From assembly GCA_949372805.1 (NCBI GenBank), contig CASIBH010000004.1, positions 1 to 64,000 on the forward strand: a stretch of 64,000 nt of DNA, read 5' to 3'. Every line of letters begins with the position of its first letter. The first letter of the stretch is position 1. Below are positions 50,649 to 61,885 of the stretch, piece after piece. The notes under the pieces were generated by a model. That model saw only the letters and a list, made by a program, of their open reading frames with translations, searched no databases and was not told where the DNA came from. The DNA is from an uncultured Flavobacteriales bacterium (GTDB taxonomy: Bacteria > Bacteroidota > Bacteroidia > Flavobacteriales > BACL11). A program made the translations under genes and the position numbers.

Positions 50649-50957
50649 ATGGCACAAAAAGTTAGAATAAAGCTTAAATCATTTGATCACAACTTAGTTG
50701 ATCAATCGGCTGAGAAGATTGTAAAGACTGTAAAGAATTCAGGTGCAATTATTAGTGGTCCAATTCCACTTCCAACACACAAAAGAATTTATACTGTTTT
50801 GAGATCCCCTCACGTAAATAAGCAAGCAAGAGAGCAATTTCAACTTGCAAATCATAGAAGATTAATGGATATATATTCTTCATCTTCTAAGACAATTGAT
50901 GCACTTATGAAGTTAGAATTGCCAAGTGGTGTTAAAGTAGAAATTAAAGTAATTTAA
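50649..50957 (+). CDS. rpsJ: 30S ribosomal protein S10
   Basis: 102 residues with KIRIKLKS-type N-terminus ([17 protein letters not shown]), GPIPLPTH and [14 protein letters not shown]. Standard S10. It starts eight bases after fusA and heads the S10 gene order. Confidence 0.97.
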   Translation: MAQKVRIKLKSFDHNLVDQSAEKIVKTVKNSGAIISGPIPLPTHKRIYTVLRSPHVNKQAREQFQLANHRRLMDIYSSSSKTIDALMKLELPSGVKVEIKVI

Positions 50958-50968
50958 AAAATAGAGTA

Positions 50969-51586
50969 ATGCCAGGATTATTAGGAAAAAAAATAGGAAT
51001 GACTTCAATGTTCTCTGATGAGGGGAAAAATATACCATGTACTATTTTAGAAGTTGGACCATGTGTTGTTTCTCAAATTAAGACAAATGAGATTGATGGT
51101 TATGAAGCTGTTCAAATTGCTTATGATGAGCAAAAAGAATCTAGAATGTCTAAAGCTTTAATGGGACATCTTAAAAAGGCAAATTCTAAAGCTGTTAAAA
51201 AAATGGTAGAAGTTACACCGTTTGCAAACGAAGTTAATTTAGGAGACGTTCTTACAGTTGATCTTTTTGAAGTAGGAAGTTTTGTTACTGTCGTAGGAAC
51301 TTCAAAAGGTAAAGGTTTTCAGGGTGTTGTTAAAAGACATGGTTTTGCTGGAGTTGGTGATGCTACTCACGGTCAACATAACAGATTAAGAGCTCCAGGT
51401 TCTATTGGTGCTGCTTCATATCCTGCAAGAGTATTCAAGGGAATGAGAATGGCAGGTCAAATGGGTAATGAAAGAGTTAAAGTAGAGAATTTACAGGTTC
51501 TAAAAATTATGAGTGAGCGTAATGTAATTATTGTTAAAGGTGCGGTACCTGGTGCAAAAAATTCATATATAATAATAGAGAAATAA
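50969..51586 (+). CDS. rplC: 50S ribosomal protein L3
   Basis: 205 residues starting [19 protein letters not shown]. The loop [22 protein letters not shown] reaches the peptidyl-transferase area. Its stop overlaps the rplD start by one base (TAATG). Confidence 0.97.
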   Translation: MPGLLGKKIGMTSMFSDEGKNIPCTILEVGPCVVSQIKTNEIDGYEAVQIAYDEQKESRMSKALMGHLKKANSKAVKKMVEVTPFANEVNLGDVLTVDLFEVGSFVTVVGTSKGKGFQGVVKRHGFAGVGDATHGQHNRLRAPGSIGAASYPARVFKGMRMAGQMGNERVKVENLQVLKIMSERNVIIVKGAVPGAKNSYIIIEK

Positions 51587-52209
51587 TGAAGATAGCTGTA
51601 CACAGTATTAAAGGAAAAGAAACTACAAAAAAAGTAGATTTAAGTAAAGATATTTTTGGTGTTGAACCAAATGATCATGCTATTTATTTAGATGTTAAAC
51701 AATATTTAGCATCACAAAGACTAGGAACTCATAGCTCTAAAGAAAGAGGAGCTGTTAAGGGTAGTAGAAGAAAGCTTAGAAAACAGAAAGGAAGTGGAGC
51801 TGCTAGAGTCGGAGATATTAAAAATCCTTTGTTTAGGGGTGGTGGTCGTGTTTTTGGTCCAAGACCTAGAAAATATGACTTTAAGGTAAATAAGAAAGTT
51901 AAAAGATTAGCAAGAAAATCAGCACTTTCATATAAGCTTACTCAAAATAATATAATCGTTGTTGAAGACTTTAATTTTGATAACCCTTCAACTAAAAACT
52001 ACTCTAGCACATTAGCAAATTTTGATGTTCTAAATAATAAAACAGTATTAGTTCTTGATAAACCAAATAAAAATATATTTTTGTCCTCCCGAAATTTAAG
52101 CAGGGCAAAAGTGGTATTAGCTTCAGAATTAAACACTTATGATATTATGAACGCTAATAAGATGTTATTTGTTGAGTCTTCAATCAAGGAAATAGAAAAT
52201 AATTTTTAA
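51586..52209 (+). CDS. rplD: 50S ribosomal protein L4
   Basis: 207 residues. The extended loop with GSRRKLRKQKGSGAARVG and RGGGRVFGPRPR reaches the exit tunnel. Frame intact. Coupled to rplC by the one-base overlap. Confidence 0.96.
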   Translation: MKIAVHSIKGKETTKKVDLSKDIFGVEPNDHAIYLDVKQYLASQRLGTHSSKERGAVKGSRRKLRKQKGSGAARVGDIKNPLFRGGGRVFGPRPRKYDFKVNKKVKRLARKSALSYKLTQNNIIVVEDFNFDNPSTKNYSSTLANFDVLNNKTVLVLDKPNKNIFLSSRNLSRAKVVLASELNTYDIMNANKMLFVESSIKEIENNF

Positions 52210-52221
52210 TATTTTTATATA

Positions 52222-52512
52222 ATGAGCATCATAAAAAAACCAGTAATAACAGAAAAAATGACGAATGATAGTGAAAAATTCAATCGTTATGCTTTTGTTG
52301 TTGATAGAAAAGCTAATAAGATTGAAATCAAAAAAGCTGTTGAACAACAATATGATGTTGTTGTCGAGTCAGTAAGAACAATGGTTTGTATTGGAAAAAA
52401 AAGAGTTAGAGGTTCAAAATCTGGAATGATCGTTGGTAAAACTGCTACATATAAGAAGGCTATTGTACAGTTATCTTCAGGTGATTCAATTGATTTTTAC
52501 AGTAATATATAA
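52222..52512 (+). CDS. rplW: 50S ribosomal protein L23
   Basis: 96 residues, MSIIKKPVITEKMT at the start and the basic loop GKKRVRGSKSGM. It binds 23S rRNA next to the tunnel exit. It is the last intact gene before the cluster of indels begins in rplB. Confidence 0.96.
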   Translation: MSIIKKPVITEKMTNDSEKFNRYAFVVDRKANKIEIKKAVEQQYDVVVESVRTMVCIGKKRVRGSKSGMIVGKTATYKKAIVQLSSGDSIDFYSNI

Positions 52513-52522
52513 TTAAGAAACA

Positions 52523-53355
52523 ATGGCAGTAAGAAAATTTAAACCAACAACACCAGGACAAAGACATAAGGTAGCAATATCTTTTGACGACTATTACTGC
52601 TTCTAAGCCAGAAAAAAGTCTTATTAGTTCCTAAGACTAGATCAGGGGGTAGAAACGATACTGGTAAAATGACTATAGCCAATGTAGGTGGTGGTCATAA
52701 GAAGAAATATAGATTAGTAGATTTTAAAAGAGATAAATTTGGTATTCCTGCTAAAGTTGCTACTATTGAGTATGATCCAAATAGAACTGCTAATATTGCA
52801 TTGCTTAATTATGTTGATGGTGAAAAAAGATACATTATTGCTCCTGAAGGATTAGAAGTTGGAATGGAAGTTATTTCAGGTGATAAAGCTCCGATTAATA
52901 TTGGAAATACTTTACCACTTAGTGCTTTACCTCTTAGGTACAGTTATTCATAATGTAGAGTTAAAGCCAGGTCAAGGAGCTATTATGGTTAGAAGTGCTG
53001 GTTCATATGCTCAGCTTAATGGCAAGAGATGGTAAATATGCTACTGTTAAATTAGCTTCTGGTGAAATTAGAAGAATACTTAGTTACTTGTTTAGCAACT
53101 ATTGGATCAGTTTCTAATCCTCAACATCAATTACAAATTTCAGGTAAAGCAGGTAGAAGCAGATGGCAAGGTAGAAGACCTAATGTAAGAGCAACAGTTA
53201 AAAATCCAGTTGATCATCCAATGGGTGGTGGTGAAGGAAAACATTCTGGTGGATTACCAAGAAATAAAAATGGTGTTCCAGCAAAAGGATATAAAACAAG
53301 AAATAAAAAGAAGCTTTCTGATAAGTATATAATTGAAAGAAGAAAAAAGAAATAA
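52523..53355 (+). CDS. rplB: 50S ribosomal protein L2 (five apparent single-base insertions)
   Basis: Starts [21 protein letters not shown]; the ends and internal blocks ([47 protein letters not shown]) are clearly L2. The frame breaks at about 52592, 52620-52623, 52933-52936, 53015-53018 and 53079-53082. Removing one base at each leaves 828 bases, or 275 residues, the normal size. Four of the sites read CTTA where CTA is needed. L2 is essential, so sequence error is the likely cause rather than loss of the gene. Confidence 0.9.
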
Positions 53356-53358
53356 TTT

Positions 53359-53628
53359 ATGGCTAGATCATTAAAAAAAGGACCGTTTATTCATTATAAA
53401 TTGCAAAAGAAAGTTGATGCAATGAATGAGTCAGGAAAAAACTCAGTAATTAAAACTTGGTCAAGAGCATCTATGATCTCACCTGATTTTGTAGGGAAAA
53501 CAATTGGAGTTCATAATGGAAGACAATTTATTCCTGTTTTTGTAACTGAGAATATGGTAGGTCATAAGTTAGGTGAGTTTTCTCCAACAAGGACTTTTAG
53601 AGGTCATGGAGGTAATAGAAAAAAATAA
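53359..53628 (+). CDS. rpsS: 30S ribosomal protein S19
   Basis: 89 residues starting [15 protein letters not shown], with [17 protein letters not shown] and [15 protein letters not shown]. Standard length, intact frame, three bases after rplB. Confidence 0.97.
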   Translation: MARSLKKGPFIHYKLQKKVDAMNESGKNSVIKTWSRASMISPDFVGKTIGVHNGRQFIPVFVTENMVGHKLGEFSPTRTFRGHGGNRKK

Positions 53629-53632
53629 ATAA

Positions 53633-54041
53633 ATGGGATCTAGAAAAAGAATAAAAGCAGAGAGTATGAAGGAGGCAAGAAAAAATATTGCTTTCGCTAA
53701 ACTTAATAACTGCCCTACATCTCCAAGAAAAATGAGGCTTATTGCTGACTTAATCAGAGGTATGGACGCGGATAGAGCATTATCAGAATTAAAACTTAAT
53801 CCAAAAGAAGCTTCTAACAGAATGGAGAAGTTACTACTTTCAGCATTAGCAAATTGGGAAGCTAAAAATGAAGGGAAGAAGATGGATGAGAGTAATCTTA
53901 TATGTCTCTGAGGTTACAGTTGATGGAGGTAGAATGTTAAAAAGAGTTCAGCCTGCTCCTCAAGGTAGAGCACACAGGATTAGAAAAAGATCTAATCACG
54001 TAACTCTTGTTGTTGATAGTAGAAAAATTGAAATAAATTAA
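53633..54041 (+). CDS. rplV: 50S ribosomal protein L22 (one apparent insertion)
   Basis: Starts [20 protein letters not shown] and contains [14 protein letters not shown]. The frame breaks at CTTA 53897-53900. After dropping one T it continues as [30 protein letters not shown] and ends VDSRKIEIN. 409 bases minus one is 135 codons plus stop. Its beta hairpin lines the exit tunnel. The intact residue pattern argues for error. Confidence 0.92.
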
Positions 54042-54044
54042 TTT

Positions 54045-54740
54045 ATGGGACAAAAAACAAATCCAATTGGTAATAGATTAGGTATCATTAGAGGTTGGGA
54101 ATCTAATTGGTACGGTGGTGATAACTTTGGTGATAAACTTGCTGAAGACGCTAAAATTAGAAAGTATCTTAATGTTAGATTATCTAAAGGTAGTGTTTCT
54201 AAAATAGCTATTGAACGTACTTTAAAATTAGTTACTATTACTATTCACACTGCTAGACCTGGAATTATTATTGGTAAAGGAGGTCAAGAGGTAGAGAATT
54301 TAAAAGGAGAAATTAAAAAGATTACTGACAAGGAAATACAGATCAATATCTTTGAAGTAAAAAGACCAGAACTTGAAGCAACTCTTGTAGCTGATAGTAT
54401 TGCTCGTCAAATTGAGGGAAGAATCTCTTATAAAAGAGCAACAAAAATGGCTATAGCCTCTACAATGAGAATGGGAGGTGAAGGAATTAAAGTTCAAATT
54501 TCAGGAAGACTTAATGGAGCTGAAATGGCAAGATCTGAAATGTTTAAAGATGGAAGAACCCCTCTTCATACATTTAGAGCTGATATTGATTATTCATTAG
54601 CAGAAGCCCAAACAACATATGGTAAAATTGGTGTTAAAGTTTGGATCTGTAGAGGAGAAGTTTATGGTAAGCGTGATTTAATGCTTCATTTTAAAACTCC
54701 AAAGAAAACAGGTAATAATGCACCTAGAAGAAGAAAGTAG
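54045..54740 (+). CDS. rpsC: 30S ribosomal protein S3
   Basis: 231 residues starting [18 protein letters not shown]. The KH domain has [16 protein letters not shown] near 67-82. Binds the mRNA entry side of the 30S head. Three bases after the corrected rplV stop. Confidence 0.97.
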   Translation: MGQKTNPIGNRLGIIRGWESNWYGGDNFGDKLAEDAKIRKYLNVRLSKGSVSKIAIERTLKLVTITIHTARPGIIIGKGGQEVENLKGEIKKITDKEIQINIFEVKRPELEATLVADSIARQIEGRISYKRATKMAIASTMRMGGEGIKVQISGRLNGAEMARSEMFKDGRTPLHTFRADIDYSLAEAQTTYGKIGVKVWICRGEVYGKRDLMLHFKTPKKTGNNAPRRRK

Positions 54741-54766
54741 TTAAAGAAATAAGAAAATAAAAAGAA

Positions 54767-55187
54767 ATGTTACAACCAAAAAAGACAAAATTTAGAAGAG
54801 ATGCAAAAAGGCAAAATGAAAGGTAATGCCCAAAGGGGACACCTTCTTGCTTTTGGGTCATTTGGTATTAAAGCTCTTGAAGAAACTTGGATTACAGCTC
54901 GTCAGATTGAAGCAGCTAGAATTGCCGTTACAAGATATATGAAAAGACAAGGCCAAGTTTGGATAAGAATTTTTCCTGACAAACCTATTACTAAAAAGCC
55001 AGCCGAAGTAAGGATGGGTAAAGGTAAGGGAGCTCCAGAATATTGGGCTGCTTGTGTAAGCCCAGGAAGAATGCTTTTTGAGTGTGATGGTGTTGATTTT
55101 GAAACTGCAAAAGAAGCTTTACGTCTTGCAGCTCAAAAACTTCCAATTAAGACAAAGTTTGTAATGAGAAGAGATTTAGTACAATAA
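54767..55187 (+). CDS. rplP: 50S ribosomal protein L16 (one apparent insertion)
   Basis: The true start is ATG 54767 ([11 protein letters not shown]). A single extra base near 54797-54800 moves the frame, after which [20 protein letters not shown] runs to the stop. 421 bases minus one is 139 codons plus stop, normal for L16. Part of the A-site region of the 50S. Confidence 0.92.
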
Positions 55188-55199
55188 AAAAAAACATAG

Positions 55200-55397
55200 A
55201 TGAAAGACTTAGTATTAACTGAAATGCCTTTAAATGAATTAAATGATCTTCTTGAAAGTGATAAAGAAAGATTAATGAAATTAAAAATGAGTCATTCTGT
55301 TTCTCCATTAGAGAATCCATTGTCTATAAAATTTGCAAGAAAAAAAATTGCACGTATAATGACAGAGATTAACAAAAGAAGAGTAGAATCTAATTAA
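55200..55397 (+). CDS. rpmC: 50S ribosomal protein L29
   Basis: 65 residues, two-helix protein with LTEMPLNELNDLLESDKERL and the KFARKKIARIMTEINKR end. It sits at the tunnel exit beside L23. Intact. Confidence 0.94.
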   Translation: MKDLVLTEMPLNELNDLLESDKERLMKLKMSHSVSPLENPLSIKFARKKIARIMTEINKRRVESN

Positions 55398-55406
55398 TTA
55401 TTTATA

Positions 55407-55661
55407 ATGAATAGAAATTTAAGAAAAGAAAGAATTGGTGTTGTTACCAGCAATAAGATGGAAAAATCTATTGTTGTATCAATTGAAAGAAAAGTTAAGC
55501 ATGAACTTTACGGTAAGTTTTTGAAAAAAACTTCAAAATTTACTGCTCATGATGAAAAAAATGATTGTAATGAAGGAGATACAGTAAAAATAATGGAAAC
55601 AAGACCAATGAGTAAAAATAAGAATTGGAGGTTAGTAGAAATAATTGAAAGAGCAAAATAA
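55407..55661 (+). CDS. rpsQ: 30S ribosomal protein S17
   Basis: 84 residues: [21 protein letters not shown] near the start, then [22 protein letters not shown]-fold protein binding 16S rRNA. Its stop overlaps the rplN start by one base. Confidence 0.96.
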   Translation: MNRNLRKERIGVVTSNKMEKSIVVSIERKVKHELYGKFLKKTSKFTAHDEKNDCNEGDTVKIMETRPMSKNKNWRLVEIIERAK

Positions 55662-56029
55662 TGATACAACAAGAATCAAGATTAAAAGTAGCTGATAACA
55701 GCGGTGCAAAAGAAATCCTTTGTATTAGAGTTTTAGGTGGTACTGGTAAGAGATATGCTTCAGTTGGAGATAAAATAGTAGGAAGTGTTAAAAATGCTAC
55801 TCCGTCAGGAAATGTAAAAAAAGGGACAGTAGTTAAAGCCGTAGTTGTTAGAGTTAAAAAAGAAGTTCGTCGTAAAGATGGTTCTTATATTAGATTTGGT
55901 GATAATGCATGCGTTATTATTGATGAAAATGGTCAAATGAAAGGTACTCGTGTATTTGGTCCTGTTGCAAGAGAATTAAGAGATAATGATTTTATGAAGG
56001 TTGTTTCATTAGCTCCAGAAGTTTTATAA
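55661..56029 (+). CDS. rplN: 50S ribosomal protein L14
   Basis: 122 residues starting [18 protein letters not shown], with [24 protein letters not shown] at the end (given in two parts by its usual FGPVAREL and [10 protein letters not shown] blocks). Sits at the subunit interface. Confidence 0.96.
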   Translation: MIQQESRLKVADNSGAKEILCIRVLGGTGKRYASVGDKIVGSVKNATPSGNVKKGTVVKAVVVRVKKEVRRKDGSYIRFGDNACVIIDENGQMKGTRVFGPVARELRDNDFMKVVSLAPEVL

Positions 56030-56038
56030 AATATAAAA

Positions 56039-56365
56039 ATGGCAAAGAAAATAAAAATTAAAAAAGATGATACTGTGCTTGTTTTAGCTGGTACGTCAAA
56101 AGGCTCTAAAGGTAAAGTCGTTAAGGTTATGCCTGACAATTATAGAGCTATCGTTGAGGGAGTTAATATGGTTTCTAAACACACTAAACCAAATGCAGCT
56201 AATCCTCAAGGTGGAATAATCAAGCAAGAATCTTCAATTCATATTTCTAATCTAAAGTTTGTTGATCCCAAATCTGGTAACGCAACAAGGGTTGGAAGGA
56301 TGAGAGATGAGAAAACTGGTAAAATTGTAAGATTTGCAAAATCAACCAAAGAAGTAATAAAGTAA
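56039..56365 (+). CDS. rplX: 50S ribosomal protein L24
   Basis: 108 residues with the KOW motif in [20 protein letters not shown] and [11 protein letters not shown]. Helps start 50S assembly. Its stop overlaps the rplE ATG by one base. Confidence 0.96.
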   Translation: MAKKIKIKKDDTVLVLAGTSKGSKGKVVKVMPDNYRAIVEGVNMVSKHTKPNAANPQGGIIKQESSIHISNLKFVDPKSGNATRVGRMRDEKTGKIVRFAKSTKEVIK

Positions 56366-56934
56366 TGGAATACAAAGCAAGACTAAAGAATAAGTACAAT
56401 ACCGAGATTATTAATAATCTTAAAGGTAAGTATAAATCAGTTATGGAAGTTCCTAGACTAGTAAAAATTTGTTTAAATCAAGGTGTTGGAAGTGCAACAA
56501 CAGATAAAAAACAAATCGAAGCTGCTCAGCAGGAAATGTCTTTAATTACTGGTCAAAAAGCAGTTCTAACTAAATCTAGAAAAGATATATCTAACTTTAA
56601 ATTACGAAAAGGTATGCCTGTTGGTGTTATGGTTACTCTAAGAGGTAATACAATGTATGAATTTTTAGATAGATTAGTAACATCTACAATGCCTAGAGTT
56701 AGAGATTTTCAAGGTATAACTATTAAGGGTTTTGATGGTAGAGGTAATTTTACTCTTGGTATTAAGGAACAAATTGCTTTTCCTGAAATAAGCATTGATA
56801 AAGTTATGAAAGTTACTGGAATGGATATAACTTTTGTTACGGACACTAATTCAGATTCTGATGCTCTTGAGTTATTGAGAGAATTGGGAGTTCCATTTAT
56901 AAAAGATATTAAAACTAATAAAACAAATAGTTAA
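56365..56934 (+). CDS. rplE: 50S ribosomal protein L5
   Basis: 189 residues. Contains [32 protein letters not shown] and RVRDFQGI. Binds 5S rRNA in the central protuberance. Normal length and frame. Confidence 0.96.
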   Translation: MEYKARLKNKYNTEIINNLKGKYKSVMEVPRLVKICLNQGVGSATTDKKQIEAAQQEMSLITGQKAVLTKSRKDISNFKLRKGMPVGVMVTLRGNTMYEFLDRLVTSTMPRVRDFQGITIKGFDGRGNFTLGIKEQIAFPEISIDKVMKVTGMDITFVTDTNSDSDALELLRELGVPFIKDIKTNKTNS

Positions 56935-56936
56935 AT

Positions 56937-57206
56937 ATGGCAAAAGAATCAATGAAAGCCCGCGAGGTAAAAAGAGCTAAGTGTGTTGCAAAATACGCTG
57001 ATAAAAGAGCTGCCTTAAAAGCTGCTGGAGATTATGAAGGTTTACAAAAACTACCTAAGAATGCTTCACCGGTAAGAATGCACAACAGATGTAAACTTAC
57101 TGGAAGACCTAAAGGTTACATGAGACAGTTTGGCATTTCACGTGTTATGTTTAGAGAAATGGCGAATTTTGGTTTAATCCCTGGCGTTAAGAAGGCTAGC
57201 TGGTAA
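56937..57206 (+). CDS. rpsN: 30S ribosomal protein S14 (zinc-free form)
   Basis: 89 residues, the long form without the CxxC...CxxC zinc ribbon. Ends [17 protein letters not shown] and KKASW. Located in the 30S head; two bases after rplE. Confidence 0.96.
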   Translation: MAKESMKAREVKRAKCVAKYADKRAALKAAGDYEGLQKLPKNASPVRMHNRCKLTGRPKGYMRQFGISRVMFREMANFGLIPGVKKASW

Positions 57207-57225
57207 TTTATAAATAATAAAGAAT

Positions 57226-57627
57226 ATGTTTACAGACCCAATATCAGATTATTTAACTAGAGTAAGAAATGCTCAAATGGCAGGTCATAAAGTTGTTGAT
57301 ATACCTGCTTCGAATATGAAGAAAGAAATAACTAAAATCTTACATGATAAAGGTTATATCCGAAATTTTAAATTTGAAGATGATGTTAATTTTCAAGGCA
57401 ATATAAAGATTGCCCTTAAGTATAATAATAAGACTAAAATGCCAGCTATTAAGAAATTATTACGAATAAGTAAACCTGGACTTAGAAAATATACTCCTTC
57501 AAAAACTTTACCTAGAGTTATTAATGGCTTAGGTATTGCAATAGTATCAACTTCTAAAGGTGTTATTACTGATAAAGAAGCTAGAGATTTAAATGTTGGT
57601 GGAGAAGTTCTTTGTCACGTATATTAA
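57226..57627 (+). CDS. rpsH: 30S ribosomal protein S8
   Basis: 133 residues starting [20 protein letters not shown] and ending in the [20 protein letters not shown] and GGEVLCHVY blocks. Binds the 16S central domain; a translational repressor of the spc genes in E. coli, unproven here. Confidence 0.96.
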   Translation: MFTDPISDYLTRVRNAQMAGHKVVDIPASNMKKEITKILHDKGYIRNFKFEDDVNFQGNIKIALKYNNKTKMPAIKKLLRISKPGLRKYTPSKTLPRVINGLGIAIVSTSKGVITDKEARDLNVGGEVLCHVY

Positions 57628-57639
57628 AAAAAAAGAAGA

Positions 57640-58191
57640 ATGTCAAGAATAGGAAAAAATCCAGTTACAATCCCAGAAGGTGTTACAGCAACACTTGAAG
57701 GAACGATAATTACAGTTAAAGGAAAATTAGGTGAATTAACTCAAGAAATATCTTCGAGTATTTCAGTTGAAATTAAGGATGGTTTAGTGTCTTTCTCTAG
57801 AATTAGTGATCAAAAGGATATACGATCTCTTCATGGTTTATATAGAGCCCTTGTTCAAAATATGATGGTAGGTGTTACTGTTGGTTATACAAAAAAATTA
57901 CAATTTATTGGTGTTGGATATAGAGCAGCTGCAAATGGTCAAAATTTAGATATCTCTGCTGGTTTTTCACATAATATTATAATTTCTATTCCAGCTGAGG
58001 TTAAACTTTTAGCTGAAACTGAAAAAGGAAAAGCTCCGCTTGTAACTCTTACTTCTCATGATAAGCAACTTTTAGGTGCGGTAGCTGCAAAGATTAGATC
58101 TTTTAGACCACCAGAACCTTACAAAGGTAAAGGAATAAGATATGTTGATGAATATGTAAGAAGAAAAGCAGGTAAAACATCTGCTAGTTAA
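57640..58191 (+). CDS. rplF: 50S ribosomal protein L6
   Basis: 183 residues starting MSRIGKNPVTIPEGV, with the C-terminal block PPEPYKGKGIRYVDEYVRRK. Two similar alpha/beta domains near the factor-binding site. Intact. Confidence 0.96.
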   Translation: MSRIGKNPVTIPEGVTATLEGTIITVKGKLGELTQEISSSISVEIKDGLVSFSRISDQKDIRSLHGLYRALVQNMMVGVTVGYTKKLQFIGVGYRAAANGQNLDISAGFSHNIIISIPAEVKLLAETEKGKAPLVTLTSHDKQLLGAVAAKIRSFRPPEPYKGKGIRYVDEYVRRKAGKTSAS

Positions 58192-58206
58192 AAAATTTGA
58201 TATAAA

Positions 58207-58564
58207 ATGATAGATTCAAAGAAAGATAAAAGACAAAAAGTTAGGTTTAAAATCAGAAAAAAAGTTTCTGGTACTAAAGATATGCCAAGATTAGCAGTTT
58301 TTAGAAGTAATAAAGAAATTTATGCTCAAGTAATTGATGATGTTAATTCTTGTACTCTAGCTTCTGCTTCATCTAGAGATAAATCTTTAGAAACTAAAAA
58401 ACTTACAAAGACAGATCAAGCTAAGTTAGTTGGTAAACTACTTGCAGAAAGAGCCACAGGAGCTAAAGGTTACTAATGTAGTTTTTGATAGAGGAGGCTT
58501 TCTTTATCATGGAAGAGTTAAAGCATTGGCAGATTCTGCTAGAGAAGCAGGTTTAAAATTTTAA
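58207..58564 (+). CDS. rplR: 50S ribosomal protein L18 (one apparent insertion)
   Basis: Starts [19 protein letters not shown]. The frame breaks at an extra G near 58468-58470; the corrected frame gives [19 protein letters not shown] and ends AREAGLKF at 58564. 358 minus one is 118 codons plus stop. Binds 5S rRNA. Confidence 0.92.
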
Positions 58565-58576
58565 TAAATAAAATAT

Positions 58577-59101
58577 ATGTTAAAATCAGCAAAGGATAAA
58601 AAAGTAAAAATATCATCAGATATTGAATTAAAAGATCGTCTTGTAGGTATTCAAAGAGTTGTTAAAGTAACCAAGGGTGGTAGAGCATTTGGTTTCTCAG
58701 CAATTGTTGTGGTTGGGGATGAAAAAAGTATTGTTGGAATTGGTTTAGGGAAATCTAAAGATGTTTCTACAGCAATTGCTAAAGCAATTGATTCTGCAAA
58801 GAAGAATCTTGTTAAAATACCTGTTCTCAAGGGAACTATTCCTCATGAACAGTCTTCTAAATTTGGAGGTTCACAAGTGTTTATTAAGCCTGCTTCTAAT
58901 GGTACAGGTGTTAAGGCTGGAGGGGCAATGAGAGCAGTTCTTGAGAGTGCTGGTGTTAAAGATGTACTCGCTAAATCAAAAGGTTCATCTAACCCTCACA
59001 ATTTGGTAAAAGCAACTTTAAAAGCTTTACTTGAGCTTAGAGATGCAAGAACAGTTGCTATGCAAAGAGGAGTAACGATGGATAAAGTTTTTAATGGTTA
59101 A
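58577..59101 (+). CDS. rpsE: 30S ribosomal protein S5
   Basis: 174 residues with the double-stranded RNA-binding fold ([19 protein letters not shown]) and [20 protein letters not shown]. Acts in decoding fidelity. Intact frame between two genes that carry indels. Confidence 0.96.
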   Translation: MLKSAKDKKVKISSDIELKDRLVGIQRVVKVTKGGRAFGFSAIVVVGDEKSIVGIGLGKSKDVSTAIAKAIDSAKKNLVKIPVLKGTIPHEQSSKFGGSQVFIKPASNGTGVKAGGAMRAVLESAGVKDVLAKSKGSSNPHNLVKATLKALLELRDARTVAMQRGVTMDKVFNG

Positions 59102-59112
59102 TTAAATTGATT

Positions 59113-59289
59113 ATGAGTAAAGTAAAAATAAAACAAGTTAGAAGTAGGATAGGAAGACCAAAAGATCAAAAATTAACTCTTGATGCTTTAGGCCTTAGAA
59201 AAATGAATAGAATTGTTGAACATAATGCTACCCCTCAAATTATGGGTATGATTAAAAAGGTTAAACACTTAATTGCAATAATAGATTAA
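59113..59289 (+). CDS. rpmD: 50S ribosomal protein L30
   Basis: 58 residues from ATG 59113 (MSKVKIKQVRSRIGRPKDQK). A TTG six bases earlier is in frame, but the ATG matches the family start. Normal length. Confidence 0.94.
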   Translation: MSKVKIKQVRSRIGRPKDQKLTLDALGLRKMNRIVEHNATPQIMGMIKKVKHLIAIID

Positions 59290-59291
59290 AT

Positions 59292-59744
59292 ATGGAATTA
59301 CATAATTTAAAGCCTGCAGAGGGATCAGTAAAGTCAGGTAAAAGAGTTGGAAGAGGTGAAGGGTCTAAAAGAGGAGGTACTTCTACAAGAGGGCATAATG
59401 GTCAAAAGTCAAGGTCAGGTTATTCTAAGAAAGTAGGATTTGAAGGTGGACAGCAGCCAATTCAAAGAAGATTACCTAAGTTTGGATTTACAAACCCTAA
59501 CAGAGTTGAATACAATGGTGTAAATATTGATACTATTCAAGCTCTAGTTGATAATAAAAAAATTAAATCTGAAATTAATAAGCAAGTACTTATAGATAAT
59601 GGTCTTGTTCAGAAAAAAGATCTTGTAAAGATCTTAGGAAGAGGAGAATTAAAAGCAAAACTAAATATCACTGTTGACGCTTATTCTGACTCTGCAAAAT
59701 CTGCAATAGAAAAAGCAGGAGGAACAGCGAATTTAAGTAAATAG
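59292..59744 (+). CDS. rplO: 50S ribosomal protein L15
   Basis: 150 residues starting MELHNLKPAEGSVKSGKRVG, with a glycine-rich N-terminal arm GRGEGSKRGGTSTRGHNGQ. Two bases after rpmD and four before secY. Intact. Confidence 0.96.
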   Translation: MELHNLKPAEGSVKSGKRVGRGEGSKRGGTSTRGHNGQKSRSGYSKKVGFEGGQQPIQRRLPKFGFTNPNRVEYNGVNIDTIQALVDNKKIKSEINKQVLIDNGLVQKKDLVKILGRGELKAKLNITVDAYSDSAKSAIEKAGGTANLSK

Positions 59745-59748
59745 AGAA

Positions 59749-61098
59749 ATGAAAAAGTTAATTGAAACAATAAAAAATATTTGGAATATTGAAGATCTAA
59801 GAAGTAGAATCTTAGTTACTCTTGGTATTTTAGCTATTTACAGATTTGGTTCTTTTGTTGTTATTCCTGGTGTTGACCCAGCTCAATTATCTGCACTTCA
59901 AGAACAAACAGCTGACGGCCTGCTAGGTCTTCTTAATATGTTTACAGGAGGTGCTTTCTCACAGGCATCAATTTTTGCTCTTGGAATAATGCCCTATATT
60001 TCTGCCTCTATTGTTATTCAATTGCTTAGGTATGGCTATTCCTTATTTTCAAAAACTTCAAAAAGAAGGTGAAAGTGGAAGAAGAAAAATTAATAATATA
60101 ACTAGATATCTTACTATTTTAATTACTGGTGGTCAAGCTCCTGGTTATATTGCAAATTTACAGGCAACTCTCCCAGAATCAGCATTTTTATTGCCAGCAG
60201 GTGGTTTTTGGTTTTCTTCTATTATTATTTTAGTAACTGGTACAATGTTTGTTATGTGGTTAGGTGAAAAAATCACTGATAGAGGTATTGGAAATGGAAT
60301 ATCATTATTAATTATGATTGGAATTATTGCAAGCTTTCCACAATCATTAATGCAAGAGTTTGTTTCTGCTCTTAGGAAGTCACAGGAGGTGGTCTAGTTG
60401 TTTTTCTTAGTTGAAATGATTCTGTTATTATTTGTAATTCTTGTTACTATCCTACTTGTTCAAGGAACAAGAAGAATTCCTGTTCAATATGCTAAAAGAG
60501 TAGTAGGTAATAAACAATATGGTGGAGTTAGACAATTTATTCCATTAAAGGTAAATGCTGCTGGTGTAATGCCAATAATATTTGCTCAAGCAATTATGTT
60601 TGTACCTATAACACTTAGTTGGTTTCTCAGAAAATGAATCAGCTTACAAGGAGTTAGCTGCTATACTTACTGATTTTCGAGGTTTTGGTACAATTTTATG
60701 TTCTTCTGTAATGATTGTAATGCTTTACTTATTTTTATACAGCTATGACGGTTAATCCTAATCAAATGGCTGATGATATGAAAAAGAATGGTGGTTTTAT
60801 TCCAGGAATAAAGCCAGGAAGATCTACTGCTGATTATTTAGATAATGTGATGTCAAGAATTACTTTCCCAGGATCTTTATTCTTAGGTTTAGTAGCTATT
60901 TTACCTGCATTTGCTATGGCAGGAGGAATTAATATGCAGTTCGCTCAGTTTTATGGTGGAACTTCATTATTAATTTTAGTTGGAGTTATTTTAGATACAC
61001 TTCAGCAAATAGAAAGTCATTTATTAATGCGTCATTATGATGGATTAATGGATTCAGGAAGAATAAAAGGAAAGTCTTCTGGAAATAGTATGATGTAA
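59749..61098 (+). CDS. secY: SecY translocon subunit (six apparent insertions)
   Basis: Ten-helix channel subunit of the general secretion pathway. Segments IYRFGSFVVIPGVDPAQL, GLLNMFTGGAFSQASIFALG, TDRGIGNGISLLIMIGI, RRIPVQYAKR and TVNPNQMADDMKKNGGFIPG identify it. Frame breaks are at CTTA 60025, 60371, 60406, 60614 and 60728 and at an extra A near 60377. Removing six bases leaves 1,344, or 447 residues, as expected. Five of the six are CTTA for CTA. It exports, among others, T9SS substrates such as the three giant proteins upstream. Confidence 0.92.
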
Positions 61099-61110
61099 TC
61101 ATATTGATTT

Positions 61111-61885
61111 ATGATTTATTATAAAACAGAAGAAGAGATAGAGTTAGTAAGAGAAAGTTCTTTACTTGTTGCAAAAACCCATGCTGAAATAGCTGGGCTG
61201 ATAAAACCAGGGATAACTACCTTAGCATTAGATAAAATTGCTGAAGAGTTTATCAGGGATAATGGAGGAGTTCCAGCTTTCAAAGGTTATGGTGGTTTTC
61301 CAAATACCTTATGTATGTCTCCTAATGAACAGGTGGTTCATGGTATACCCAATGATAAATTTCTTGAAAATGGCGAAATTTTATCGGTGGATTGTGGAGT
61401 AGTAATGAATGGCTATTATGGTGATTCTGCTTTTACCTATGAAGTTGGGGAAGTAGATGCTGAAATAAAACAATTACTTAAAGTTACTAAAGAGTCACTT
61501 TATAAAGGAATTGAACAAGCAGTTGCTGGAAATAGAATTGGTGATATTGGTTATGCTGTACAGCAACATGCTGAAAGCTTTGGATATGGTGTTGTTAGAG
61601 AATTGGTTGGTCATGGTGTAGGTGAAAATCTTACATGAAAGTCCTGAAGTTCCTAATCACGGAAGAAGAGGTAAGGGTTTAAAGCTTAAAGAAGGGTTAG
61701 TTATTGCAATTGAGCCAATGATTAATATGGGTACTAAGAGTATTTTGCAACATAATGATGGATGGACAATAACAACTATTGATAATAAACCATCTGCACA
61801 TTTTGAACATACAATTGTTGTTCGAAAAGGAAAAGCAGAGATATTATCAAGTTTTGAAGAAATAGAAAAAAAGATAAATGGCTAA
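61111..61885 (+). CDS. map: Methionine aminopeptidase type I (one apparent insertion)
   Basis: Metal ligands lie in [20 protein letters not shown] (two Asp), ELVGHGVG (His), and after the break IEPMINMG (Glu) and the final Glu near the C-terminus. The frame breaks at CTTA 61630-61633; without one T it reads [15 protein letters not shown]. 775 minus one is 257 codons plus stop. Removes initiator Met from nascent chains. Overlaps the infA start by eight bases. Confidence 0.93.
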